Under the pieces are notes generated by a model, which worked only from the letters and a program-made list of their open reading frames with translations, did no database searches and was not told the origin of the DNA. This document shows, in pieces, positions 16,846-25,263 of a stretch of DNA of 58,667 nt. The position numbers were made by a program, and so were the translations under genes. The stretch's first letter is position 1. Every line of letters starts with the position of its first letter. The DNA is from an uncultured Eubacteriales bacterium (GTDB taxonomy: Bacteria; Bacillota; Clostridia; Peptostreptococcales; Anaerovoracaceae), in NCBI GenBank assembly GCA_902774265.1, contig CACYHR010000013.1:1-58667 (forward strand). Direction: 5' to 3'.

Positions 16846-17598
16846 ATGGGAAAAGACGTGATTATTGCCTGCGATTTCGCAAGCGCAGAGGAGACGATAA
16901 GATTTCTCGATAAATTCAACAGGATAAAGAGCGAAGTGATCAGCTGCGATGATATATCGATAGGCATCAGCAGGCCGTTCGTAAAGATAGGAATGGAACT
17001 TTTTTATGCTGAGGGTCCGATGATCGTAAAGAAACTCAAGGAGAGAGGCCATAAGGTCTTCCTCGATCTTAAGCTGCATGATATACCTAACACCGTAAAG
17101 AAAAGCATGATGGTTCTGGGCGAATACGGCGTTGATATGGTCAATGTCCATGCGGCCGGCGGCATAGATATGATGAGAGCGGCAAAAGAAGGGCTGATGC
17201 TCGGCGCTGCGAGATATGCCGATAAACCGAAGCTGATCGCGGTGACACAGCTTACTTCTACAGATGAGGAGACTATGCATAATGAGCTTCTTATAGATAA
17301 GCCTCTCAAAGATGTGGTAAGACAGTATGCGCTGAATGCCAGAGAGGCCGGGCTGGATGGAGTAGTCTGCTCAGCTCATGAAGCAGCGGATATACACGAG
17401 GCATGCGGAAGCGATTTCCTTACTGTCACTCCTGGCATAAGACTTGCCGGTGACAGCAAGGGTGATCAGAAGAGAGTCATGACTCCGGCAGATGCCAGAG
17501 AGGCCGGTTCTGACTATATCGTAGTCGGCAGGTCGATCACTGCTGAAGCAAAGCCTATAGATGCATATACGACATGCATGAATGATTTTGTCGGATAA
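16846..17598 (+). CDS. pyrF: Orotidine 5'-phosphate decarboxylase
   Basis: 250 residues, ATG 16846 behind ACAGGAGG. It converts OMP to UMP. Seen: IIACDFAS at the N-terminus, the catalytic Lys-Asp pattern [26 protein letters not shown], and the phosphate-binding end IVVGRSI. Length and motifs fit an active enzyme. It would also let the cell use orotate together with pyrE if the dihydroorotate steps are lost. Confidence 0.95.
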   Translation: MGKDVIIACDFASAEETIRFLDKFNRIKSEVISCDDISIGISRPFVKIGMELFYAEGPMIVKKLKERGHKVFLDLKLHDIPNTVKKSMMVLGEYGVDMVNVHAAGGIDMMRAAKEGLMLGAARYADKPKLIAVTQLTSTDEETMHNELLIDKPLKDVVRQYALNAREAGLDGVVCSAHEAADIHEACGSDFLTVTPGIRLAGDSKGDQKRVMTPADAREAGSDYIVVGRSITAEAKPIDAYTTCMNDFVG

Positions 17599-17641
17599 GT
17601 ATTATCATTTAAGAATTAACAGAGCAAAAAAGGAAGAAGAA

Positions 17642-18301
17642 ATGAACGATTATTTACACAGCGAAAAGACAGCAAGACTTATAGCAGAGGACCTTCTGGA
17701 TATCAAAGCGGTATTTCTGCGTCCTGAAGAGCCTTTCACATGGGCCAGCGGCATCAAAAGCCCTATCTACTGTGACAACAGGCTGACATTGACTGCACCT
17801 GAGGTAAGAAATGACGTTGAGAAATGTATGGCTGAGACTATAAAGGAAGTTTTCCCTGATGCAGAGGTGCTGATGGGAACAGCTACCGCCGGGATCGCAC
17901 ATGCAGCGATAACAGCTCACCTTATGGATATGCCTATGGGATATGTCAGATCAGGGGCAAAGGATCACGGCAGAGGGAATCAGATAGAGGGACGTCTTGA
18001 ACCGGGTCAGAAGGTCGTGGTAGTAGAGGACCTGATCTCTACGGGCGGAAGCTGCATAGATGCAGTGAATGCGCTCAGAGAGGCAGGCGCCGAAGTCCTC
18101 GGAGTCGTATCCATTATGACATACGGCATGAAAAAAGGAATCGACAGAATGGCTGATGCCGGCATCAGATGGACATCGCTTACAGATTTCGATACAGTTA
18201 TCGATGTAGCTGCTTCCAATGGCTACATAAAGGCTGATGACAAGGAAAGACTTATCGCATTCAGAAACAATCCTTCTGACGAAAGCTGGATAGGCAAGTA
18301 A
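17642..18301 (+). CDS. pyrE: Orotate phosphoribosyltransferase
   Basis: 219 residues from ATG 17642 behind AAAAAAGGAAG; a frame open from 17582 lacks a ribosome site. It joins orotate to PRPP. Seen: FTWASGIKSPIYCDNR, the phosphate loop GTATAGIAHAA, KDHGRGNQIEG and the PRPP motif VVVVEDLISTGGS. Intact. It follows pyrF by 43 bp. Confidence 0.95.
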   Translation: MNDYLHSEKTARLIAEDLLDIKAVFLRPEEPFTWASGIKSPIYCDNRLTLTAPEVRNDVEKCMAETIKEVFPDAEVLMGTATAGIAHAAITAHLMDMPMGYVRSGAKDHGRGNQIEGRLEPGQKVVVVEDLISTGGSCIDAVNALREAGAEVLGVVSIMTYGMKKGIDRMADAGIRWTSLTDFDTVIDVAASNGYIKADDKERLIAFRNNPSDESWIGK

Positions 18302-18313
18302 GGTAAAACGCGG

Positions 18314-19249
18314 ATGACAGCGGTATTGATAGGAATTATTGTCGGTGCTGTATCCACTTTCCATGCGAGTATAAATAACAGGATCAGAGAATATACAGGA
18401 TCGGCATATACTACTTCTGTGATGAATTTCGTGGTTGCCGGACTTCTGGTGGCATCAGTCATTCTGATAAAAGAACATGGGCTTTATCTGCCGCTGAGGA
18501 CTGTAGCTCAGCATCCGCTGTGGATATGGTGCGGCGGTGTGTGCGGGACAGCCATAGTTACTCTTAATGTGCTGTGTCTGCCTAAACTCGGCAGCGCAAG
18601 AAATGTCATGATAATATGCTTCGGGCAGGTTATGACGGGTCTGATAATAGATCATGCCGGGCTGTTCTATTCGCCTGTTGTGCCGATGACCCTTATGAGA
18701 GCTGCGGGAGCTGTTCTGGTTCTGACAGGTACTCTGATGGTAAACGGAATTGGTGCTGCCAGAGAGGAAAAAGCATCCGGTGAAATACTGTATGTGATAC
18801 TGGCACTGATCTGCGGATTTGCGTGCTCCGGACAGATTGCGTTCAACGGAGCTCTTAAGGAAGTGATCGGATCGGCATCGAAAGCTACTCTGATATCCAT
18901 GATCGGCGGATTTATATCATCGCTGCTGCTGATTGTTATTATCACTGTGATACGCGGACCGAATGGTATATATGATGATCAGGAGGCGGGGAGGCCGCCT
19001 TTCAGATTCAGGCCGTTCATGATACTCGGAGGAAGTTTTGCGGTGCTGATAGTAGGCGGGAATGCTGTCATTGCAGATGTTCTGGGTACAGGGCTTGTAA
19101 CGATACTCAATCTTATAGGGATGATGGGTGCAGGTCTTCTGATAGATGCGGCCGGATTTCTTGGAATAGAGAAAAAGCCTGTCACTGCGTTAAAGGTCAC
19201 GGGTATGCTGCTTATGACGGGCGGTACTGCGATGATCTCACTTCTTTGA
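18314..19249 (+). CDS. DMT-superfamily transporter of the DUF606/YdcZ type
   Basis: 311 residues with about ten hydrophobic segments in two similar halves. Each half starts with a short helix and an FHASINN- or FACSGQIAFNGAL-like stretch, which is the fused two-copy form of the DUF606 (YdcZ) family. Substrate unknown. It starts 13 bp after pyrE and may ride on that transcript, so a nucleobase-related substrate is possible but only by position. Confidence 0.8.
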   Translation: MTAVLIGIIVGAVSTFHASINNRIREYTGSAYTTSVMNFVVAGLLVASVILIKEHGLYLPLRTVAQHPLWIWCGGVCGTAIVTLNVLCLPKLGSARNVMIICFGQVMTGLIIDHAGLFYSPVVPMTLMRAAGAVLVLTGTLMVNGIGAAREEKASGEILYVILALICGFACSGQIAFNGALKEVIGSASKATLISMIGGFISSLLLIVIITVIRGPNGIYDDQEAGRPPFRFRPFMILGGSFAVLIVGGNAVIADVLGTGLVTILNLIGMMGAGLLIDAAGFLGIEKKPVTALKVTGMLLMTGGTAMISLL

Positions 19250-19294
19250 ACGGATTTTGACAGAGAGACAGCTTGAATGCGAGGATATTGAAAT

Positions 19295-20134
19295 ATGGAA
19301 AGCAACGGAAACAGGATCAGAATAGCGTGCGTACAGCACAAGGTGCTGGCAGACAAGTACGAAAATATAGAGAAATTTGCTGAACTCGTGGGGTCGGGAC
19401 AGTTCGATGATGTTGATATCATTTCACTTCCTGAGATGTGGAACTGTCCGTACACGACAGAACTTTTTCCCGAATATGCCGAGCCTGAAATGGGTGATAC
19501 ATGGCTCGCTATGTCGACGCTCGCCGGAAAGACCGGCAAATACATCGTCGGAGGATCGATTCCCGAGATAGATGATTCGGGAAAGGTCTATAACACCTGC
19601 TATGTATTTGACAGAAGCGGCAGACAGATCGGCAAACACCGCAAGGTGCATCTGTTTGACATATTCGCACACGGACAGCAGGTATTCAAAGAATCGGATA
19701 CTCTTACCGGCGGTGACAGCTTCACTACATTTGAAACAGAATGGTGTACGATGGCCGTAAATATCTGTTTTGACATAAGATTCCCGGAGAGTGCAAGACT
19801 GCCTGCTCTGGCAGGCGCTAAGGTAATATTCAACCCGGCCGCTTTTAATATGACGACCGGACCGGTCCATTGGGAACTGGGATTCAGACAGCGGGCGGTG
19901 GAGAATCAGCTGTATATGGTAGGCACATCGTCAGCAAGGGATCCCGAAGCAGGATACACAGCCTACGGACACTCGATAGTTACCGATCCGTGGGGAACTG
20001 TGATAATGGAGATGGATGAAAAACCGGGCATAGGCATAGCGGAAATAGATCTGGATTATGTGGAAACCGTACGCAGTAAGCTTCCACTCATGTCTGCCCG
20101 CAGAACCGATGTATATGAATTAAAATCAAAATAA
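19295..20134 (+). CDS. Carbon-nitrogen hydrolase (Nit2/omega-amidase-like)
   Basis: 279 residues with the nitrilase-family triad: Glu in SLPEMWNCPY, Lys in HRKVHLFD and Cys in NICFDIRFPE. The surrounding residues match the omega-amidase/Nit2 group, which hydrolyses alpha-ketoglutaramate and alpha-ketosuccinamate, rather than beta-ureidopropionase. Soluble and full length. Substrate assignment is by resemblance. Confidence 0.85.
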   Translation: MESNGNRIRIACVQHKVLADKYENIEKFAELVGSGQFDDVDIISLPEMWNCPYTTELFPEYAEPEMGDTWLAMSTLAGKTGKYIVGGSIPEIDDSGKVYNTCYVFDRSGRQIGKHRKVHLFDIFAHGQQVFKESDTLTGGDSFTTFETEWCTMAVNICFDIRFPESARLPALAGAKVIFNPAAFNMTTGPVHWELGFRQRAVENQLYMVGTSSARDPEAGYTAYGHSIVTDPWGTVIMEMDEKPGIGIAEIDLDYVETVRSKLPLMSARRTDVYELKSK

Positions 20135-20148
20135 CAGGAGGTAAAATT

Positions 20149-20529
20149 ATGGCAAGCAAAAAAAGCAGTATGAAAGGACCTAAGAGCAGTTCCGGCCCAA
20201 GTCTTGCCGGTACACTGATCAAGATCTTGGCTGTCGGAGTAGCAGGGGGCGCAGCTTTGATCGGCGGCGCAAAGAAGCTCGGTGAAGAAATCGAGAAACA
20301 GCAGACCCTGGAATATATCAGACTGGAGCAGGAGCGTGAAGCACAGAAAGAAGCTGCACGTGTCGCCGCTGCAGCCGATGAAGAGAACATCGAAGAAACA
20401 GCAAAAGAGGTCTTTGCAGAACCTGAAGCAAAGGAAGAGGCTGCAGATTCTGAAGCTGAGGGGGAAGAAACAGCAGACACTGAGGAAAAAGCAGATACTG
20501 AAGGCGAAGCCGGGGAGGAAAAGAAATAA
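20149..20529 (+). CDS. Small single-pass protein with a long acidic tail
   Basis: 126 residues behind an AGGAGG site. It has a basic, Ser-rich N-terminus, a Gly/Ala-rich hydrophobic stretch (about residues 25-44), then a charged helix and a tail rich in Glu, Ala and Asp. I recognise no family. It overlaps the DUF5684 gene by one base (TAATG), so the two are probably made together and may act at the membrane as a pair. Confidence 0.75.
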   Translation: MASKKSSMKGPKSSSGPSLAGTLIKILAVGVAGGAALIGGAKKLGEEIEKQQTLEYIRLEQEREAQKEAARVAAAADEENIEETAKEVFAEPEAKEEAADSEAEGEETADTEEKADTEGEAGEEKK

Positions 20530-21110
20530 TGTGGGACAGTATAGCTACGGCAGCTCAGAATCAGAGCGGCGGTACATCAACATTTGAGCTTTTGTGGTCA
20601 GTTGCGACCATTGTAGGTATGTGGAAGATGTTTGAGAAAGCCGGCAGACCGGGATGGCCGTCTCTGATACCATTTTATAACACGTACAAACACTGCGAGA
20701 TAGTCATGGGCAATCCCTGGTACTGGCTCAGGATGTTCGTAGTCATAATACCGGTGATCGGATGGATAGCAGCTATTTATTTCTACTTTCAGATCTCAAA
20801 AGCAACAGCCCAGGCTTACGGAAAGCCGGAATCATGGGCATGGGGATATCTTTTACTTACGCCTGTATTCTACTGCATGACAGGATTCGGCGATGCGGAT
20901 TACTACGGCCCGTATGGTGTAGGTGATAACAGGACTTCAGCTGCACGCGGCGCCAGGACTGTCGATTTTGATGTAATCAGCAATGAGCCGGCTCAGTACA
21001 CAGTGAACGAGACTCCTCAGTACACAGTGAACGGGACTCCTCAGTACGCGGAGCCGGTAAAGGAAGCAGAGGAAGAGACTGTGGACTTTACATTTGACCA
21101 GACTGAATAG
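20529..21110 (+). CDS. DUF5684-type membrane protein
   Basis: 193 residues. The core has the pattern of DUF5684 proteins: WKMFEKAGRPGWPSLIPFYNTY, a Trp-rich turn, and two or three further hydrophobic helices up to about residue 125. The C-terminal cytoplasmic tail is Gln/Glu-rich and holds a tandem repeat of eight residues (QYTVNETP / QYTVNGTP). Function unknown; the family is often seen beside signal peptidases or small tail proteins. Start codon shares one base with the preceding stop. Confidence 0.8.
   Translation: MWDSIATAAQNQSGGTSTFELLWSVATIVGMWKMFEKAGRPGWPSLIPFYNTYKHCEIVMGNPWYWLRMFVVIIPVIGWIAAIYFYFQISKATAQAYGKPESWAWGYLLLTPVFYCMTGFGDADYYGPYGVGDNRTSAARGARTVDFDVISNEPAQYTVNETPQYTVNGTPQYAEPVKEAEEETVDFTFDQTE
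20994..21047 (+). repeat. 24-bp tandem repeat inside the DUF5684 gene
   Basis: Two units of 24 bp (20994-21017, 21018-21041) with a single difference, then a partial third (CAGTAC). It encodes QYTVN(E/G)TP and is likely prone to copy-number change. Confidence 0.85.
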
Positions 21111-21173
21111 CGTAAGGCGTACATATAAGCATTGAACAATTCAGACATAATACAGAAAAAATCAGACATAATT

Positions 21174-21212
21174 AAAGAGGCAGTGACCGCAAACGCGATA
21201 TCTGCCTCTTTT
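21174..21212. terminator. Bidirectional terminator between convergent genes
   Basis: AAAGAGGCAG (21174-21183) pairs with CTGCCTCTTT (21202-21211), then TT. It sits between the DUF5684 gene (+) and the DtxR-type gene (-). Confidence 0.85.
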
Positions 21213-21251
21213 AAAATGTGTCATAATTGTCAGATGAATGTTGTGATGCCA

Positions 21252-21650
21252 TTATTCATCATCGTAGTTGTTGATCCTGATATCGGAATTCTCATTGACA
21301 TACTTACAAATAGCAACATAAGTATCATGAGATATATCATGCTCTATCTTGCAGGCATCTTCCTCTGCGAGATCAGGATCTACTCCGAGCAGAGTCAGAA
21401 AAGCGGTGAGAGCCTTGTGTCTCTCGTAAATGCGTTTTGCTATCTTTCGTCCCGGAGGAGCCAGTGTGATCGGGCCATTGGATTCCATATTGATGTATCC
21501 GTTCTCTTTGAGCCGCTTGACCGCATATGAAACACTTGGCTTGGTGACTCCGAGATGCTTTGCGATATCAATCGAACGAATATAACCGTGCTCTTCTTCG
21601 AGCATAAGCATAGTTTCGAGATAATCCTCAGCTGATTTTTTGATCTTCAT
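21252..21650 (-). CDS. DtxR/MntR-family metal-dependent repressor
   Basis: 132 residues from an ATG at 21650 behind GGAGG; the frame is open to 21686 but without a ribosome site. A winged helix (IAKHLGVTKPSVSYAVKRLKENGYI) is followed by the dimer/metal domain. Metal ligands by alignment are Asp9, His78, Cys100, Glu103 and His104. Asp9 is as in MntR (Mn), while Cys at 100 is as in DtxR (Fe), so the site is a hybrid. There is no SH3-like third domain. It is divergent from rubrerythrin, so it may control iron or manganese supply and peroxide defence together; an AT palindrome lies between them. Confidence 0.88.
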   Translation of the reverse strand: MKIKKSAEDYLETMLMLEEEHGYIRSIDIAKHLGVTKPSVSYAVKRLKENGYINMESNGPITLAPPGRKIAKRIYERHKALTAFLTLLGVDPDLAEEDACKIEHDISHDTYVAICKYVNENSDIRINNYDDE

Positions 21651-21814
21651 TTTATTATTACCTCCATGCAATGTATACAATATCATGTTTGATTAACACA
21701 TGCAACTGTTTTTCAATAATCCCGCTATCGATCCGGATATGAACGTTACATAAATGATATAAATTCCAGTTTGAAAATGGTAGTTCAGTTTGTGTTAGGG
21801 AACAAATCATCACA

Positions 21815-21829
21815 ATAATATCATATTAT
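21815..21829. promoter_or_regulatory. AT-rich 7-1-7 palindrome between the DtxR-type gene and rubrerythrin
   Basis: ATAATAT-C-ATATTAT is a perfect 7-1-7 inverted repeat, the geometry of Fur/PerR boxes. In clostridia rubrerythrin is often PerR-controlled. It could also bind the adjacent DtxR-type protein. Assignment is inference. Confidence 0.35.
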
Positions 21830-21938
21830 CAATGTAGATTTATTAAAATTTTTATGTTACACTCGGTTCGTAGATATAAAATATGTATGGCGGCAGATAC
21901 AATCATGCCGGCAGAATTGAAAAAAAGGAGGAACTATT

Positions 21939-22481
21939 ATGGCAAAATGGGTTTGCAGCGTATGCGGTTATGTACATGAAGGCGACACTCCACCTGAAAA
22001 GTGTCCACAGTGCGGAGTTCCTGCAGAGAAATTCAACAAGCAGGAAGGCGAAATGACATGGGCTGCAGAGCATGTTGTAGGCGTAGCTCAGGGTGTTGAT
22101 CCTGAGATCATTGAAGGACTCAGAGCTAACTTCCAGGGTGAGTGCTCCGAGGTAGGTATGTATCTTGCAATGGCAAGAGTTGCTCACAGAGAAGGATATC
22201 CTGAAATCGGACTTTATTGGGAAAAGGCTGCTTATGAAGAGGCAGAGCACGCTGCTAAGTTCGCTGAACTTCTCGGCGAGGTAGTTACAGACTCCACCAA
22301 GAAGAACCTCGAAATGAGAGTAGAGGCTGAGAACGGCGCAACAGCAGGCAAGACAGAGCTCGCTAAGAAGGCTAAAGAACTCGGACTCGACGCTATCCAC
22401 GACACAGTTCACGAGATGGCAAGAGACGAGGCAAGACACGGCAAGGCATTCGCAGGACTGCTGAAGAGATACTTCGGCTAA
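21939..22481 (+). CDS. Rubrerythrin with N-terminal rubredoxin domain
   Basis: 180 residues, ATG 21939 behind AAGGAGG. Residues 1-35 are a rubredoxin knuckle pair (CSVCGY, CPQCG). The rest is the four-helix diiron domain ([35 protein letters not shown]). This is the reverse of the classical order in which rubredoxin is C-terminal. The protein reduces peroxide in the cytoplasm of anaerobes. Strong terminator follows. A 28-bp near-copy of its 3' end occurs again at 23091. Confidence 0.95.
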   Translation: MAKWVCSVCGYVHEGDTPPEKCPQCGVPAEKFNKQEGEMTWAAEHVVGVAQGVDPEIIEGLRANFQGECSEVGMYLAMARVAHREGYPEIGLYWEKAAYEEAEHAAKFAELLGEVVTDSTKKNLEMRVEAENGATAGKTELAKKAKELGLDAIHDTVHEMARDEARHGKAFAGLLKRYFG

Positions 22482-22580
22482 AAGTACACGGAGGTTCGGC
22501 GAATGAAGCCTACGCAGTCATCAAGGCCACATCCGTAATGGTGGGCATAGACGACTGATAACAAACGATATGATCGATGA

Positions 22581-22615
22581 AGAGACTATCACCTGGTGGT
22601 AGTCTCTTTTTCTCT
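22581..22615 (+). terminator. Rubrerythrin terminator
   Basis: AGAGACTATCACC and GGTGGTAGTCTCT form a 13-bp stem with one G-T pair, followed by a T-rich run. Confidence 0.88.
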
Positions 22616-22761
22616 TTCAAGTGTTGTACTGTCTTTGAAATAAAGAAAAGCTTTTGTTGGTGACGGAATAAAGTGTGTAAAAGAAAGTGTTGTACATCAC
22701 ACTGCTAAATATATGGTATAGTTGTATAGGAGTTGTTGACTTTTTCAGTTAAAAAGAAAGG

Positions 22762-23012
22762 ATGCCCGATAAGGAAAACAAAGAACTGACTGCAGAACAG
22801 TAGAAAAGAATAGAAGAGATGAAGGCTTTTATTGAGAAGAATGCCGATAAAGTTAAAGAATTGAAGACAGAAGAGGAAGCATTTGCTTTGGATCCACTTT
22901 CGGACTTATGGCCGGCGTAATACGCACATCAAACCCGGGAGGATGGGTTACGATCGGATGCATGTTTGCTTTCGGCGGTGTCATGGGATATTTTATGGGA
23001 CAAGATGATTAG
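22762..23012 (+). pseudogene. Decayed small membrane protein gene
   Basis: From ATG 22762 (site AAAGAAAGG) the frame reads 13 codons and meets a TAG. It continues in the same frame as a charged helix (KRIEEMKAFIEKNADKVKEL). Near 22890-22900 the reading shifts to another frame that gives a Gly-rich membrane helix (GCMFAFGGVMGYFMG) and ends in TAG at 23010-23012. One nonsense and one frame change in 250 bp point to a dead gene. It lies within the 22482-23464 stretch, whose other content is the rubrerythrin terminator, the copied piece at 23091 and the small gene at 23128. Confidence 0.55.
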
Positions 23013-23090
23013 GAAATAAAAATGCGTTCCGAAGAAGCAAATAGTTGTACCAAAGTTTTATGAAAAATGTTATGATATTGGCAAAATCAA

Positions 23091-23118
23091 GGCAAGACAA
23101 GGCAAGGCATTTGCAGGA
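23091..23118 (+). repeat. 28-bp near-copy of the rubrerythrin 3' end
   Basis: These 28 bases match 22430-22457 inside rubrerythrin (codons for [10 protein letters not shown]) at 26 of 28 positions. It is a stray duplicate, and its last bases GCAGGAGA supply the ribosome site for the gene at 23128. Confidence 0.75.
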
Positions 23119-23127
23119 GAAGTCATT

Positions 23128-23295
23128 ATGAAAAAAGACAAAGGTATAGATAAGAACGAAAAAGACTTTTCAAACAGGCTGATGGCATTTACATTCTTTT
23201 ATTCTGTTTCCATATATCTGCTGTTTATGGGATTCCATTTCTGGGACAGACATATGAATGATAAAATTCCGGAGGATACAGGAAACAAGGAATGA
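23128..23295 (+). CDS. 55-residue single-pass membrane protein
   Basis: ATG 23128 lies 8 nt after AGGAG. The product has a charged N-terminus (MKKDKGIDKNEKDFSN), one hydrophobic helix at about residues 19-36 (FTFFYSVSIYLLFMGFHF) and a short polar tail. No family recognised. It follows directly on the duplicated rubrerythrin fragment. Small size makes the call moderate, but the ribosome site and clear helix support it. Confidence 0.6.
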   Translation: MKKDKGIDKNEKDFSNRLMAFTFFYSVSIYLLFMGFHFWDRHMNDKIPEDTGNKE

Positions 23296-23345
23296 AGTGA
23301 AGTGTATACAATCACTTGAAAGACACTTTTACAGACATTCAGGAG

Positions 23346-23367
23346 GGAGTGAGGGAAACCTTGCTCC
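23346..23367 (+). terminator. Weak GAAA-loop hairpin
   Basis: GGAGTGAGG and CCTTGCTCC form a 9-bp stem with two G-T pairs and a GAAA tetraloop. Only a broken T-run follows. Confidence 0.4.
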
Positions 23368-23464
23368 TTCTTACTGCCGGAGCTTTGTCCGGAGCTTGTA
23401 CTTGACGGCATCGGTATAATAGATGAGATGATATATTAAAACGCAAGCAGGAAAAGGGGTAAGG

Positions 23465-23995
23465 ATGTCACGGTATATAGTATTCGATGTTGAAACGCCT
23501 AACAGATATAATGACAGAATGAGCGCTATAGGTATTACTGTCGTTCAGGACGGTATAATTACGGATTCATATTTTTCCTATGTGGATCCGGAGACATTTT
23601 TCGATCGCTTCAATACCGAGCTGACCGGAATAGATGAATACACGGTAGCTGATGCACCGAATTTCGCCGAATTGTGGGACGAGATCGAAGGTCTGATGTC
23701 ATCCGGCGTTCTTGTTGCACATAATGCGGCTTTTGATATGGGTGTTCTTAAGAAATGTCTATATTCGTACGGCATTGTATGGAAGCCTAATGCGGATTAC
23801 TGCTGCACTGTGCAGATGGGACGAAGGCTTCTGCCGGGAATAAGCCATAAGCTGAACTGCATGTGCGATTATTACGGCATAGATCTTGATCACCATCAGG
23901 CTGACAGTGACAGCAGGGCTGCAGCGGAGATCCTTATCCGCTATATGGAGTCAGGCGCGGAGATACGGAGCTTTGTGAAAAAGTACAGATTTTAG
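23465..23995 (+). CDS. DnaQ-family 3'-5' exonuclease
   Basis: 176 residues with the DEDDh pattern: FDVET at the start, HNAAFDMGVL in the middle and HQADSDS near the end. It has no extra domains, like the free-standing exonucleases related to the Pol III epsilon subunit. It could serve proofreading, RNA trimming or nucleotide recycling. The gene lies 13 bp before the arginase-type gene. Confidence 0.88.
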   Translation: MSRYIVFDVETPNRYNDRMSAIGITVVQDGIITDSYFSYVDPETFFDRFNTELTGIDEYTVADAPNFAELWDEIEGLMSSGVLVAHNAAFDMGVLKKCLYSYGIVWKPNADYCCTVQMGRRLLPGISHKLNCMCDYYGIDLDHHQADSDSRAAAEILIRYMESGAEIRSFVKKYRF

Positions 23996-24008
23996 GGGAT
24001 TCAGGGGC

Positions 24009-24923
24009 ATGGATATACTGAATAGTAATAGAAATATAGATGTCATAGGTGTGCAGATAGACTTCGGCGCTTCGCAGAAAGGTGTTGCCATGGGGCCGCT
24101 TGCGATCAGATATGCAGGGGTGAAGCAGAGTCTCCGGAATATGGGCTATACGGTCAGGGACAAGGGCGATATAGTCCCGCCTGAGGATGGCATGAGCCTG
24201 CGCCATATGATCAGATTCGAACAGGTCAACGAGACAAACAGACAGCTTTATAATGCTGTTTCAGAGACGCTCTCTGACGGACACTTCCCGCTGGTGCTCG
24301 GAGGTGATCACAGCATAGCTGCAGGCAGTGTTTCTGCGGTGGCCAAACACTACGAAGCGCAGGGCGAGATCGGTATCATATGGATAGATGCCCACGGAGA
24401 CTGGAACGATGACAAATCGACATTAAGCGGCAACATGCACGGCATGCCTTTTTCGGCAGTATGCGGATGGGGTCCGGACAGCATGGTGGATTTCGGGCAG
24501 GGTCCGCATTATGTGCCTACTGCACACTGTGTTCAGGTCGCCGGTCATGACTTCGACAAAGCGGAAGCGGCCAGAATGAAGGAAGCGGGAATGAACGTTT
24601 TCCACATAAACGAAGTGGACCGGCGCGGCATGTATGAAGTAATGCAGGATGCCATCAGGATCGCAGGAGATGGAACTGTCGGCATACATCTGAGTTTTGA
24701 TGTCGATGCGATCACTCCTGAATTTGCACCGGGTACCGGGACTCCCGTAACAAACGGCATTACGGCAAGAGAAGCTTTCCTTGCGGTTGAGATGCTTGCG
24801 CAGTCGGGCAAGCTGATAAGCATGGATCTGGTAGAAGTCAATCCTATACTGGATGAACGAAACAAGACAGGGATACTGGCTTCGGAACTGATACAGCTGG
24901 CAATGGGCAAGGTCGTTTACTGA
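24009..24923 (+). CDS. Arginase-family ureohydrolase
   Basis: 304 residues. The binuclear Mn ligands are visible in GGDHSIAAG, WIDAHGDWND and SFDVDAITPEFAPGTGTPV, with NMHGMPFSAV in the substrate loop. The N-terminal pattern (VIGVQIDFGASQKGVAMGPLAIRYAG) is arginase-like rather than agmatinase-like. It would split arginine to ornithine and urea. DAHGD replaces the common DAHAD. Other ureohydrolases, such as formimidoylglutamase, remain possible. Confidence 0.85.
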   Translation: MDILNSNRNIDVIGVQIDFGASQKGVAMGPLAIRYAGVKQSLRNMGYTVRDKGDIVPPEDGMSLRHMIRFEQVNETNRQLYNAVSETLSDGHFPLVLGGDHSIAAGSVSAVAKHYEAQGEIGIIWIDAHGDWNDDKSTLSGNMHGMPFSAVCGWGPDSMVDFGQGPHYVPTAHCVQVAGHDFDKAEAARMKEAGMNVFHINEVDRRGMYEVMQDAIRIAGDGTVGIHLSFDVDAITPEFAPGTGTPVTNGITAREAFLAVEMLAQSGKLISMDLVEVNPILDERNKTGILASELIQLAMGKVVY

Positions 24924-25050
24924 CGATTCGGATGCTCGTACTTAACATACACATACGGTGCGGAATCATAAAGATCTCTGCACTTTTTTTGCGACAAGGT
25001 GGCAAAGCGCGGTTTATCAAGGGATTGCGCTTGTGCGCTCAAAAAGAACA

Positions 25051-25098
25051 AAACAATATATTGACATGATATCTGCTGCTGAATACAATATGTGGTGT
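25051..25098 (+). promoter_or_regulatory. Pair of NrdR-like boxes upstream of nrdD
   Basis: Box 1 (25051-25066, AAACAATATATTGACA) and box 2 (25083-25098, ATACAATATGTGGTGT) match the NrdR consensus ACACWATATATWGTGT at 12 and 13 of 16 positions. Their starts are 32 bp apart, three helical turns, as known for NrdR operators. The boxes cover the -35 and -10 of the promoter below, which fits repression. No nrdR gene is in the window. Confidence 0.72.
25061..25089 (+). promoter_or_regulatory. Sigma-A-type promoter of nrdD
   Basis: TTGACA (25061-25066), 17-bp spacer, TACAAT (25084-25089). It overlaps both NrdR-like boxes. The 24924-25263 gap otherwise shows a TGTGGAAAA (a DnaA-box-like word) at 25131-25139. 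Confidence 0.75.
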
Positions 25099-25263
25099 TC
25101 CGAAAAAGACATATGATTTCATGCATATGTTGTGGAAAATAACAAATAATCCGGGGATCAATATGCATTTTGCCAATTTCCGGACAGGATAAGCAGTACT
25201 TATGTATTTTATTATCCATTATAACTTTAAAAAAGATAGCTTTAAAAAAGGAAGAACAGAGCA

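Noticed and set aside
22481-22558. Short frame after rubrerythrin reading AYAVIKATSVMVGIDD
   Set aside because: It looks faintly protein-like but has no start or ribosome site and is too short to place.
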